From Glandiceps talaboti (Eukaryota > Hemichordata > Enteropneusta > Spengelidae): a DNA stretch of 64,000 bases. The position numbers and the translations under genes are program-made. The notes under the pieces were generated by a model. It saw only the letters and a list, made by a program, of their open reading frames with translations, did no database searches and was not told the origin of the DNA. This document shows positions 34,860 to 49,350 of this stretch, piece after piece (positions within the stretch are counted from its first letter, which is position 1; each line of letters starts with the position of its first letter). The stretch is taken from contig NC_135554.1 in the NCBI RefSeq assembly GCF_964340395.1, positions 13,878,751-13,942,750 on the forward strand, in the 5' to 3' direction.

Positions 34860-36170
34860 AAGATGACAAAACAGTGACTATATTCAAACTGTACTGTGTG
34901 TGATATTACATGTGTATAAGGCATCATTAATTAAATTATTTGTTAGCCGTCCACGTGTGGATAGGTTTTTTGGTAGATTTAGAAAAAATAATCGAATTTT
35001 GTTTTGCTCAAAAGGCCATATTTTATTCTATTGCAAATGGCCACACCATACAAATATCTTCAGAATAACCCTAAAAGAGTTCAACTGAATAGATCGACTA
35101 AACTTTGGATTTTGACATTCATATTTCAACGAGAGATTTGTAGATTTTAGATACAAACAGAAAATAAACCAACAGGAAAGTGAATTTTACATGACATGCT
35201 ACAATGTAGCATTGTGTTGTTGTTTTTTTCGGTCCCCTGTCTATCTTGATAAGTTTTGGGGAAACTCAAGGACGGCAAACAAAATATTCAATTGATATTA
35301 TACAGCCTTAAATGTATATCAAGGAATCTCATGAACTGAGAAAGAAAAAAAAATGACAGAGAAGCAAAGAGATAATAAATTGAATTATAAAATGATAAAT
35401 TTGATCAATAAATGGATGACTTAATTAGAGCCTGCTATAATGGTGACTAATTGTCATTATAATCAGGATACAATACAAAGTGTGAAGTTGATGTGATTTC
35501 CATAAGCTTTTATCTCATCAAGACATATTGTTTTGTTATCTCAAACATTACTACAATCTTTCTGAGTTATTTATTTTGTGTATAGATGATTAGAAATCTA
35601 TGGATGGTGGTGGTGGTGGGGGGTATTTGATTGCACTAAAACAAGTTCAAGTTTATCAAAACAGGATTGACTAATACATGCCTAATTTGATAAAGATGAT
35701 AGCTTTCAGCTTCCATCAGTTTTGTTGAATGTTCATTATTTTATTCATATTTAGAATTGTTATATTTTCTTTTTCATAGCATTCTTAAAAGATTTTAAAG
35801 AGTGATAGGAAATCAACTTGATGAGATGTAGAACATTGTAATCAAGAGGATTAATGATATGGTCGTTTGATTTTGTAGGTGTAAAGTTGGAGCAGTCAGC
35901 TCACAGCAACCTATATGCTAGCAATCACGGTGATCATTAAGAGCATTCAAATGGGTTCTAAAAAGTGTTTTAAATCAGAACAACCATAAATAGTGACATG
36001 AATGGCTTGACATACTGGGCAATTAGGCAAGAATTACCATGACAACGATATGTGAAATCAACATATGTTGTATAGTCAGGTCATGAATAATTCATAACTA
36101 GTGTACTCTGATTGGTTGATGATAATGTGGTAGTATTTACATGTCTGGTATGAGTGAATCAGATGCCAGT
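34860..36170. other. AT-rich non-coding DNA
   Basis: No gene is supported. A short GGT run (GGTGGTGGTGGTGGGGGG) lies at about 35607. Confidence 0.55.
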
Positions 36171-36740
36171 GAGAGAGTTTATAGATATCACTTTAAAGAA
36201 ATATCTGTCAGCAGTCTGTGAGTCAGTGGTTAGCAAACGTCACCAGGGCTGAGTTTATGTGAACTAGTTGCTGTCACCGTCATGTAGTACAAACCAGTTT
36301 GAAGGACTGCTTCTCTGTAGAGACACAGAAAGCAGTCTCAATATTCTACCTGCTGTGAAGCCATCAGTGATGGACATACTGTAGATGTTGTCATTTTCTC
36401 TCAACGTGAGGTTTCTTAGAAACCAAGGATCATTTCTAAGCCAGCATGTCGATAAACTGTCGACAGCCGATCATCAAGACATCCTAAGACTTAGGTACAC
36501 AGTACATGACTAGCCATTGTCTACTTTCGAAGTCAGTTTGTGTTGGGTTTTTTTTTTTTACCTGATGTTGTTTTCAATAGCCTCTTCTTGTGTGATGACC
36601 CTAAGACACTGTTGACTTTATAATACAAGACTGCAGTACTGTGATCCAATTCACAACTACTTCACATACTGTTGTGGCAGTCTCCAGACCAGCATTCTAC
36701 TGTAGGTGAAAACTTCAAAGAACTATTATCAGCTGCAACC
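36171..36740 (+). promoter_or_regulatory. Probable promoter and 5' UTR of candidate exon B
   Basis: About 570 bp before the ATG at 36741 are visibly less AT-rich than the surroundings and contain many CTG/CAG and CCAG words. That is what a transcribed 5' UTR and proximal promoter would look like in this genome. No TATA box is clear and the start of transcription cannot be fixed. Part of the 5' UTR could be spliced. A T-run followed by ACCTG at 36547-36562 is a possible weak element only. Confidence 0.4.
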
Positions 36741-36803
36741 ATGATGAAACCACTGCACGAACGCCGCCCTAAGGCTCATGTCCCGTGTAGGATTCAGATT
36801 GTG
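36741..36803 (+). CDS. Candidate first coding exon B (partial gene)
   Basis: Twenty-one codons from a strong Kozak ATG (GCAACCATGATG) to the donor GTG|GTAAGT, phase 0. The peptide begins MMKPL and contains HERRPKAHVPCRIQIV at its end. It is basic, and GC-rich codons (GCC-type third positions) contrast with the flanks. Ending in phase 0 like candidate exon A at 13462-13521, it fits an alternative 5' end of the same gene, with the next exon outside the window (first intron over 27 kb). The CRIQIV end could start a beta strand of a ubiquitin-like or FERM F1 domain, but six residues cannot establish that. Better supported than exon A. Confidence 0.55.
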
Positions 36804-38814
<2,011 letters not shown>

Positions 38815-39080
38815 TCAGTTTCTTCCATCTTCTTAGATTAGATGGAACTCGTAAAAAATGGAGTTTAAAGAATTCACTGTTTCTCGTCAAGGTCAGAACT
38901 TGTCTAAATTTTAATGGCAATAAAAGTGAGCTATTTAGTAAGTCAGTACTTTCCATCTTAGATGAGATGAGACTCGTAAAAAATGTAACTAACTGAATTT
39001 GCTGTTGCTTTTCAAGGTCAGAACTTGTCAAATTTTTTATTGAAATAAAAGTGAAAGCTATAAATTTAGAAGTCAATTTG
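38815..39080. repeat. 125-bp tandem duplication
   Basis: Two units share TTTCCATCTT or CTTCCATCTT, AGACTCGTAAAAAATG, CAAGGTCAGAACTTGTC and AATAAAAGTGA. GGTCAGAACTTGTC is at 38891 and 39016. The 155-codon minus-strand frame 38720-39187 spans both units and is not recognised. Confidence 0.75.
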
Positions 39081-39459
39081 AAGACGTCGTCATTTCTTGC
39101 CACAGGCAGAGCATCACTAATATAGTAAAAAAACACTAAATTCGTCATCTTAGTGTGTAATATTCCTCCTGTTAATGTTAATTTCACTTCAAATTTTACT
39201 GATTAATTTTCTATCACATATAACTGATAAAATATGACTGTCATTGTTTTTATTCTTTAAAAAAAAAAATTAAAATCATGCATAAATTTGAAATATTCTT
39301 TGGGAAAGTCGATAAAAAATGTGACTAGTAAATTGTACCACTATTGGCAGAATTTTTATTTTTATTAGATGTATAAAGACCATAATTGTCTGTAAATATG
39401 AAGAAAATATCACTGAAAAGAGAAAAGCAGTTCTTACAATTATTGGGGTTTTGACGATT

Positions 39460-40110
<651 letters not shown>

Positions 40111-41740
40111 TAAGCCAAGTGTAAATAATTAAATCAGATTATTAGATAGACACATTATGTTTATAACATGATGGTCATAGAATGCGATGATGTAATGTGT
40201 GTGGTAATTATCGGATGAATAGACGTGACAAATTATGATAACTACCCCAAAAGGAAAAGATTATTTTAACTGAAATTACCTCTTGATATGTATCATAAAA
40301 AAACGGATTTTAGTGTCACACAATGAGCTGGGAATTTTTTAAACTGTCAAGAAATATATTAGAACATAGAAAACAAGTGAAAGCAAGAAAATTCCAGAAA
40401 ATGAATAAAGACAAAATAATTTTTTTTTTTTAAAAAGAAAGAAAACAAATGCAAATGTTGAAATGATTGCACAGGCAATTTTTGTCAATGTTTTTGTTGT
40501 AGATGAGTTTTCTTAATATCTTGAATTAATTTTGTATTTTCCACCACCAGAATACAGTTCAGAAAACCTTACCTGTTATTTGACTTTACACTGAGTCTAC
40601 AGTGTAAGCTTTTTAATACTCAGGTGAAAATACTTGTACAAAATTTTGATTAAAGTATTCTACATGTAGTATAATGTTAATGTCACATGCATGTCTTCTA
40701 TAACATTACAATTGTCTTCTAGTATCAGAACAGTTGATTACATGGTTGGAATTTTTGCAACATTTTTTAATACGTATAATAAATTACGTCATATGATCAT
40801 TTATAAGCTATATCTTATACAAGATTTGAGTTCTCTCAATTACAAATGATGACTAAGTCTGCTTTAGTAAGCAGAGTACTGTGAGTGCCTTTTAGGAAAA
40901 ATGACGTATAAACTCAGCTTGTGCCCTTTAATTATGCAAAATGTCAATTTTTCGTCTCAAGCATATCTCTGTTGTCGTCATGAGATCATATTTGCAAATA
41001 TTACAAGTATATAAATTGTTATTATAAAGCATATATCGCTCCAGTACGTATACAATTTCAATTTAAAAAACAGATATGAAATATGAGACCCATCATATTC
41101 AGATTACCTCTTTGGATTTCAAATATTATTGAGTACAGACCACTTTAATGTAGAGATGAAAGGATATTAATCATACGAGAAAGATAAACCAAACACCAAG
41201 TTATGCGATAAAAAACGAAGATGAAAAATATGGCTGTTAATGTGTGCGTATAGATTTGATGTCATTCACACATAGGGTATAGAATTGCCTGTATATGTAC
41301 CCGGTATACATATAATATGTTTGTATTTCTCTATTCTCTGCGTTTTCTCATGAGTAAAGAATTTATGGAATACTGGCTTTCTTTTGAACATTTTAAATTG
41401 TCCCAAGACATTTAATGAATGATGCTAATTTGTGGAATGTATTTATTTTGACAAGTTGCCATTAGACATGCTATCCAACTTACGGAGGAGATTGAATGCG
41501 GTACATCGAACTTGTGTCGCACTGGGCTTTGTTTAGTGAAAGATATGACATCTGTGGTTTCACTTCTTCCATTAACCTTTTCACCCCTGTAAGTTTGTTT
41601 TCTTTTGGTTTAGTCATGTTATTCTCTATAGGGTGGATCAATTTACTTTAACCTGCATAGGGGTGATTCTGTTAATATTACAGATGGACGGTTGTATATT
41701 GGCGGGTGTAAAGTGATTGCTTATAATGTCACCATGTGTT
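40111..41740. other. AT-rich non-coding DNA
   Basis: Nothing supported beyond short A or T runs. Confidence 0.55.
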
Positions 41741-42365
41741 TTTAGCACAACTGAACTGAGGTTCAGTAGTGCTATAGGGATCGCCCGGCGTCTGTCTGTC
41801 TGTGTGTGTGTGTGTGTGTGTGGATGTGTGTGTGTGTGTGTGTGTGTAAACAACTTAAAGTCAAAAACTGCTGAACCGATTGCCATGATATTTGGTGGGT
41901 CCATTACCTTGGGTGTCTAGTTGGGAAATTGTTCAAATCAAAATGATTGCATCACAGGTGTGTGATTTGGGTCAAAAAATGTGATTTTTGGTCAAAAAAC
42001 TTAAACTCAGAAACTACTGGGCAGATTGGTGCGAAATTTGGTGGGAAGATTCTTTAGGGGGTGTAAAGTAAGATTTGTTCATGACATGATGATTCCATAA
42101 GTGATATGCAAATTAGGGCTCAAAATGTGTCTTTTTGGTTAAAAATCTATAATTCCAAAACTACTGAGCAGATTGGGCTGAAATTTGATGGGGATGCATC
42201 TAGGGATGTATGGACGAAGATATATTAAGCATACAATGATTCCATGAGTGATATGCAAATTAGGTGTAAGAATGTTCATTTTTGGTCAAAAACTTATATC
42301 TCAAAAAGTACTTGGTCAATGAGTCTGAAACTTGGCGAGATGTGTCTGAAACTGTTATTCTGCAG
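41741..42365 (+). mobile_element. Hairpin plus microsatellite plus four 146-bp units (Helentron-associated-like)
   Basis: A hairpin with 13-bp arms and a 4-nt loop (41744-41773, AGCACAACTGAAC against GTTCAGTAGTGCT) is followed by ATAGGGATCGCCCGGC, a GTCT/GT tract (41791-41847) and four units of about 146 bp. The units share AAACTACTGAGCAGATTG or similar, GAAATTTGGTGGG, GTGATATGCAAATTAGG and TTTTTGGTCAAAAA (cores near 41866, 42012, 42157, 42304). A terminal hairpin, tetranucleotide tract and tandem core is the layout of HINE or pearl-type elements of molluscs and insects. That class assignment is inference. Confidence 0.55.
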
Positions 42366-43190
42366 ATTTTCTTCAAAATATTTTGACAAAATTGGCCCTA
42401 GCGACCATGACCATGCCCTTTAGCAACAACCAAATGGCAGTATATTTTGGTCAAATAACAACATCATCAGGTAGGCAAGTGAGTAAACATTCAAAAAATG
42501 TATGCAAATACCCTAGCAACCATGACCCCGCCCATAGCAACAGCCAAACAGTGGTGTATTTCACAAAGATAACAACAGGGTTTAATAGACAATTGAATAA
42601 ACATTCAAAAAATGTATGTAAATTTGCATAGCAACAAGACCACACCCATAGCAACAGCCAAATAATCACATATATTGCAAAGATAAGAACAGGAATAGAA
42701 AGACAAATGAATAAACATTCAAAAAATGTATGCAAATACCCTAGTAACCATGACCACGCCCATAGCAACAGCCAAACGGTGGTGTATTTCACAAAGATAG
42801 CAATGGGGTTTAATAGACAAATGAATAAACATTCAAAAAATGTATGCAAATACCCTAGTAACTGTGACCACGCCCATAGCAACAGCCAAACAGTGGTGTA
42901 TTTCACAAAGATAACAATGGGGTTTAATAGACAATTGAATAAACATTAAAAAAATGTATGTAAATTTGCCTAGCAACAAGACCACGCCCATAGCAACAGC
43001 CAAATGATCACGTGTATTGCAAAGACAATATCAGGAATTCATACACAAGTGAACAAAAACATACATAAATGTATGCAAATATATCTAACAACATGACCAA
43101 GCCCATAGCAACAGCCAAATGATAGCATTTATCGTAAAGATAGCAACATGGTTGGATAGGCAACTGGATAGTTATTCAGCAAATGAACAC
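42366..43190. repeat. 114-bp minisatellite, about 7 units, open in one frame on each strand
   Basis: AATAAACATTCAAAAAATGT or variants occur at about 42484, 42598, 42712, 42826, 42940, 43055 and 43170, exactly 114 bp apart for the first five. Each unit also has ATGCAAATACCCTAG, CATGACCACGCCCATAGCAA, CAGCCAAACGGTGGTGTATT and CACAAAGATAACAA. Because 114 is 38 codons, frames stay open across units. The minus strand gives a 151-codon frame (42451-42906) of hydrophobic 38-residue repeats, and the plus strand gives 80-82 codon frames. No start, splice or domain evidence makes these genes. Confidence 0.9.
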
Positions 43191-43589
43191 CTATTGTTAG
43201 CATGGACTAGCATATGGATAAACATTTTTAAAAACTGTACAGTTGTGCTACAACGCCATTGGCAGTATTTTTGATGGATGTTGCTGTATGATATGAATCA
43301 TAATGATAAGCTTGGAGAAATTACTACGACTACTGCTGTGTTTTTACAGACGGGTATTTTTTCTCTCTTTTCGCAATTACAGTATTGATGGGAGGCAGAC
43401 AGATTAGCACCACATGCAAAATGTTTATAAACCGTACCAAAAAAAAATGTTATATTAGAAAGTTGAACAATACGTTTATCAATCATTGGCAAAGTTGAAT
43501 TACTTTCCCTTCATACTGCCAAATGTTTGAATGTCGTATGTCTACAACATGTTATGACCCCGACATACAAAAATGACAAATAAACTATG

Positions 43590-44010
43590 TTATTGTCCTA
43601 AATATGCTAATCATCTTATGAATATTCATAATGTATTGAGTGATGGGATCAGTTGGAGAACAGCAGTGAAAAACTAATTAAATATGCAAATTTTTGTGCA
43701 TGTTCATATTGAGTGGAAGGATCAATTGAAAAGTAGAAGTAAAAACAAAATAAATATGCTAATCATCATATGAATATTCATAATGTACAGTAGGATCAGT
43801 TTGGAAGTTAAATGAAAAAACCTGAATAAATATGCTAATTATCTTGTGCATATCAATTGGAGAGTAGAAGTAAAAGTGAATATACTATTCATATGAATAT
43901 TCATGATGTATTGAGTGATCAGATCAGTTGGAGAGTAGAAGTAAAAAACCTCAATAAATATGCTAATTATCTTGTGAATATTCGTAATGTCTTGAGTGAA
44001 ACTTAAGGAT
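43590..44010. repeat. About 76-bp minisatellite, about 5 units
   Basis: AAATATGCTAATCATCTTAT or variants, GAATATTCATAATGTATTGA, GTGATCAGATCAGTTGGAGA and AGTAGAAGTAAAAA recur, with cores at about 43602, 43682, 43753, 43830 and 43957. One unit near 43865 is partly deleted. Confidence 0.8.
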
Positions 44011-44471
44011 TTAGAGTACAAGTACAAGCACATTTGTATAGTAAAGATGTCTATAAATCAAATAAATGTAAGGTCAAGTGGGGTGGTTGTATCAACATGT
44101 AGCATGCTTAGTAGTAAGATGATGAATATGCTTAGGGTAAACTATAAATTTTGTTGGCAGTAAAAACATTAATCAAAACTTTAAAAAAAAAGTATTCAAA
44201 ATTTTCCTAACTTTGTGAAAGACACCTTTCACTTGTTACTGCCAATCGATTGTACAATAATATGGTAACTGTGATCTTGGTCAGCAAGTAAGCTACGCCT
44301 TATTTATAATGAGTTACATGCACAATGTAGGTCGTTATTTGATCCGTACCATGACACTAAAAGTGATATGAAGTGCAATGTTTCATTACAGCCACTGAAA
44401 ACTGTGTCATAAGCAGTGTGTTTTCTAATGATAGTCAAATTTTGTTGTTGTGAGTCAAAATTAGAAAAACT
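44011..44471. other. AT-rich non-coding DNA
   Basis: Nothing supported. Confidence 0.5.
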
Positions 44472-44567
44472 GGCATTTCTTGTGAGTCACCACATAGTAA
44501 GAGATAGGGGAACACCAAATTTTGGTGCGTCACTAGAAATTGTGTGCGTGTCAAATTGGCTTAGAAG
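44472..44567 (+). repeat. Dispersed repeat family J, copy 2
   Basis: See copy at 24338-24428: shared TTCTTGTGAGTCACCA, ATTTTGGTGCGTCA and GTGTCAAATTGGCTTAGA. Confidence 0.5.
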
Positions 44568-45352
44568 TCATAAGTAACATCAATATACATATTATCATTA
44601 TGAACCAAAGAGACAACGTAATGCTAGTTACTTAGCTCATGTCAGGATTTATGTGATGTCTAACACTCCAGTGATCAAATGTACCACAATTTATATACAT
44701 GTATATACTATTTAACAGTCCATGTCACTAGTATTCCCAAGAATGCCGATTTAAGTTTTGAAGGTTGTGGAAAACCCTACCGTTAATCAATTTTTATGTG
44801 TTTGATACTGGAAATCTAGATTTTTAAACAGTCTTCAGCAAGTTCTCAAAGACTCATTTTCACTAATTTAATACCAGACTGGTACATTGTGTTCATGTAC
44901 AAGAAGGCATTTTAGTCACTACTTAATTTTGTGTTTTTGTTTTCCAGTGAAATTAGCAAAAATAAGTCTGTAGCGAAAATTTCCACGTTTACAGTATCTG
45001 AAAGCAGTCAAAGGAAACTTCTTCCATTTACCAAATAGTAACTACTGTCACAAAGTCACAAATCATAGACTTACTCTCAGTCTTTGGGCATTTTTCACTC
45101 TTTGTTTGAATTGTGTGAAATAACAACCTGAGTGAGTTGTTGTGAGCAGTTGGGTGAACACTAAGGCTGGGCCCAAATGGAGTCGACTAATAATTGGGAA
45201 AAATTTAAAAAGAAGTTGACCACATTTTCCTTCACAAAATTTGAAATGAATAACAACTTCAAAACTTTTGAAGATTATGAGAAAAGGGAAAATTTCCCAA
45301 GGGATTGGTGGTGCCAGTCTACTCAAATCATAGAAATGGATGTCAGATATTT
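44568..45352. other. AT-rich non-coding DNA
   Basis: Overlapping 73-codon (+) and 99-codon (-) frames at 45063-45398 run into the family D element and are not recognised. No gene is supported. Confidence 0.5.
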
Positions 45353-45500
45353 TATGCCCCAATATTTTTGTTCATTCAGCCAAGGCAATTGTGTGTGACA
45401 CAATGAGCCTTGTCACTTTGAAACAATATTACGGGTAGTTGACAGAACCCTTATGTCACAAATAGTTTCAGGCTGAATGAAGATAAATATTGGAGAATAA
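45353..45500. mobile_element. Miniature TIR element (family D), copy 2
   Basis: CCCCAATATTTTTGTTCATT and CAGCC at the left; GGCTGAATGAAGATAAATAT then TGGAGAATAA at the right are inverted. The interior has GTGACACAATGAGCCTTGTC and AACCCTTATGTCAC, a decayed version of the palindrome in copy 1. A single GAAACCAAAATGACATAGAT unit and AAATTCCATATTTACTG follow, as after copy 1. Confidence 0.65.
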
Positions 45501-46794
45501 TATGACAAATTGGGGAAACTAATGCTGATTTTGAGCAGTGTGATTCTAATTTTAAAAGTCATGAAACCAAAATGACATAGATGTATGTGTCAGTGTCATT
45601 ATAAACAATCAGGGTGTAAATTCCATATTTACTGTTTGAACACATGTATATGTACAACTTGGCTTGTGCATGGTATAGTGTGTTTTGAATCAAAGACGTT
45701 GGAGATCTCTGTAACATCTTCGGTTGAATTGACAAGTTATGGTCATATTTGCTATGTACAATATGCATATTAGATCATATACACGTACACATAAAACAAT
45801 AATTTTACCACAAAACATAAATTTTACCTCATTGTTGGCAGCTATTTCTCGTATGATAACTTAAAGTAATTTAGTTTCAATAGCAGAATAAGAATGAGTA
45901 AATTGCTGTCCAGAATGAAAATTCTTGATAAAAGAGAGCACACCAGAGTCGCTTTGGATTTACATATGAGCCAGTTTACAAGAGTGTTTATCATCAGTTG
46001 TTGAGATACTAATTAGCGCATGGTCATGACATTCTTACCTTATGAAAAGAGTCACTACCTGTGACAGCAAAACAGTTATGTCCTCCTCCCTGGTACTGGT
46101 TTGACGTTATTCTGTGTCTATCACCTACGTGTGTGATTATTATAGAACTTAGAAGACACTTGGTTGGTATTGAGAATCAAGTGTGAATTACGTCATTCGG
46201 TGCATTGGCAACTATAACATGTTATTTTTCAACATCAAGGGTACTTGTGTTTATGTTACGAAAACAGGAAGAGACGGCCTCCCAAGACGAGACAACAAAC
46301 GTGTACGTCATGGGATCAACGAAATACGAATGTACATTTAAAGTTATGCTGCCAATATTGTAAATTTGCTCTTGAATTTCGCTTAAAAAAGCATAAACGA
46401 TGTTGGCAAATTGCGTTCCTTTGGTCGGCAGAGATGACATTGACCACAACAAATTGTGCATTTACACATTCCAAATTTAAATTTTCTGGTCAGATTCTCT
46501 TTAATACCTTTGGTTGCCAGAGATTATATTGACCACAACGAACTGTTTAGGCGTTTATTGTTAAATTTACAAGTTTTTTCTGGTTGGTAATACTCATACC
46601 GCTGATGCTACTGGCAAAAGTGGAATACAGAACATCTTTGAGGCAAAATGTCATATGAATTGAAATTAAGAAATTCATGATATTACAAAATTGTACTTAG
46701 CTGTATCTCCATGGGTATTATATTTTTAATCTGACAATCACCAATATAGTAATATTATTAAGTTGTTGAAATACCAATTTATTATTAGGCCCAA
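45501..46794. other. Non-coding DNA with a 90-bp duplication
   Basis: CCTTTGGTCGGCAGAGATGA and CATTGACCACAACAAATTGT at about 46418 recur as CCTTTGGTTGCCAGAGATTA and TATTGACCACAACGAACTGT at about 46508. The 95-codon frame at 46245-46532 crosses this and is not recognised. Confidence 0.5.
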
Positions 46795-47147
46795 AGACAA
46801 AAATTGTTTGGTTCCAAATATTCAACCCCACCTAGTTTTTCACTGCTGACCCTAACATTTTTTTTACATATTCAAGCAAAAAATAATAAAATTGTGAAAA
46901 CTGTGAAGTCTCCCCAGAAATAGTGGATTCAGAAACTGACATTAACAACAGAAAACTGTTCTTCCAATCTGTAATGGCTGTACATCTGATGGGAAGAAAC
47001 CAATAACACAGAGACCATTTGGAAAACAACAAAAAACATAACTACCTGAACTAGACACTCACACATGAAAAAAAAATATAGAAATAAAAAAATCTACCTA
47101 CCCCACATATAGTGTAATTGGAACACATAATTTTTTTTTCTTAGGCC
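46795..47147 (-). mobile_element. MITE family B, copy 3
   Basis: Best-preserved tips: TTAGGCCCAAAGACAAAAAT with TGTTTGGTTCC at the left and GGAACACATAATTTTTTTTT then CTTAGGCC at the right, so TTAGGCC is part of both inverted ends. The interior matches copies 2 and 4 (CTGTAATGGCTGTACATCTG, CTGAACTAGACACTCACACA). Confidence 0.88.
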
Positions 47148-48932
47148 TTTTTATAATAAAACAATATTGACTGTTACATTGTTTGAAATGTTCGCATCAT
47201 CACAGTACATATAAGTGTAACAAGTGCTACAACTTTATATGGGAAAGGTGATTTGTCGAAAATCGATGGCGTCATATGTTATATCTTCACAAGACAATGA
47301 AATTTTATTGACAGTAAGATAAAGATTGACTTATTACCCCTTTCACCATGTCTGATGCGTTGTAATGGTCCGTTATACAGTCAGATAGCATTCCTCGTCT
47401 ACTTCAAATTCCGATAGTATAGTGTGGTTGTCAGTGTCATACTCTACTATGCTCCATCACATCTTAAAGAGGTCCAATCATTGGTAAATCAGAATTCTGT
47501 TGTAGCTGTTGCTTTTTTTTGTAACATTATCCTGTTCACCACGTAAGAATCGGATGATTTGGCTTGAAAAATGGGATCCACGAATAATATCAATATTAAA
47601 TATTAATGTGGAAATATAGATCTGCTCTACTTTCATATTTATAATTAATACATCACAGTAATGAAAGATTTATTGGCAAGCTAGTGATTTCACTAAAAAA
47701 AAAAAGTATCCTCGAGTTAATATTTAATACAAATATTTAATACCAAAATGTAGACCTCCACTTGTAAAGATCTAGACTACTAAAAACCATACTCTCTAAA
47801 CATATTTCTAGATGTTGAACTTTCATATCTCTTCTACTTTTCAGACTTAGATGTCATGTAATTTTGAATATAGATGCTTGTAAGTATTTTTGTAGATGTT
47901 TAACCTTTTGAAGAAAGACAGGTCTATTCATACTTGTGATAAGACACCATGTAACTCTCCGATTATAAAAAAAAACCCGTACTCTGTGAACACATCCATC
48001 GATGTTGAACCTTTCACTGTACCTCATTTTAATCAGAACTTAAGAACTCTTGTCCTGATGCATGGCTTACTAGAGTTTCAGGAAAACCAACAAGTTGAAG
48101 AGCTGGGCAAAGCAAAGCAATCAAACGGTACCTGTACATTTTTGATAGTTCCGCTTTGCCAAGATTTGAGATTTAATCCAATACTCAGTTTACTAATTGA
48201 CCTTCGGGGTCACTTATAAGACGAAGAATCAACCTCTAACGGAATGTAGCCGGATCAAGGGAATAAAAGGTGTAATTGAGAATGGGAATAGCCACCGTTA
48301 TTATCATTCAAAGTAGAGAAAATTCACTGCATGAAAAGCCGGGGTGCATAGATACATGTGCCTTGAAGGTACAAAACATAGTATTACATACAATGTATAA
48401 CAGTAGATGATGGCAGCGACCTTATAAGGTCATGCAACAGGTCAGAGATTGAAACTGATGAGGACTTCTGGATCATAAGATTACCTTAGATACTGTAATC
48501 TTTGCCGGAAATCAAGTGTAACACAGCTACTGTACAGTTCTACAAAGAACACTTGTCTCAGACAGTTAAAAGAAAACGGTAAATCAGAAACTGTAATGTT
48601 GCAAAATAATAAAACTGAAGTTTCTTCTCATCACGGTTGTACAAGTGCCAATATTTATTCTTCAGGAATCATGTTGGCTATAAAAACTGATTGTATTGCA
48701 GTGTAAAATAAATTGAATAATCTTAGCTACAGATTTTTCTCCTGCCATGTACATAGGTGAATTGTCAGAACTATCCAAACCATCATTTAGTCAGTCACTT
48801 TATAAACATGATTTCATGTAAAACTGTACATTAGGATTACTGTCATTACTCTCAGTATTTTTATATCCTGATTATTAAAATGAGCAATTTCCTAATACTC
48901 CCAAAATGTAGTCTTCATCCTAATCTCTTCAC
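47148..48932. other. AT-rich non-coding DNA
   Basis: CCATACTCTCTAAACATAT with AGATGTTGAACTTTCA (about 47787) and CCGTACTCTGTGAACACAT with GATGTTGAACCTTTCA (about 47976) form an imperfect duplication 189 bp apart. The 107-codon frame 47896-48219 is not recognised. Confidence 0.5.
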
Positions 48933-49350
48933 AAATGATGTTACCATAGTTTTTCACTCATGTGAAATTTTTTTTTTTACACACATGCCCACACACTCAA
49001 ATAACTTTAAATACAAAAGAAGCAATTATAAAAAGGTACATTGCACTGTTGGGATGTAGAACTACATGTAGAAGTACATGTAGACAAGTTGCCATGTTGA
49101 TTATCAGTTGGAAAGTAAACAATTGAAGCCCTTCAAATCAAGTCCATGTGTAAATTTTTCAGCAGAAGCGTACACACATCATGTATTTCTACTGCACTGT
49201 AAAAGAAAAGCAATGCTTTAACACTTTCCAATGTGATTGGGTGAAGGATTTTGCTGTGTGTATTGTGTCTGTATTATTGTTAGTCTAGATTTGAACTGTG
49301 TCTACCTTTGTGTTAAAAACATCATATCCTACATGTATATGAATGAAGCA
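48933..49350 (+). repeat. Dispersed repeat family C, copy 2
   Basis: Partner of 20197-20570. It carries extra ACATGTAGAAGTACATGTAG (49063-49083), and the T-run is longer. The overlapping frame that starts at 49237 is open only in this copy. Confidence 0.75.

Noticed and set aside
42366-44010. CRISPR-like array
   Set aside because: Units are contiguous minisatellites with no variable spacers between constant repeats, and the DNA is eukaryotic.
46832-47032. Frames with the shared peptide AITDWKNS in several places
   Set aside because: All lie in copies of the family B MITE, which shows no transposase and has stops between short frames.
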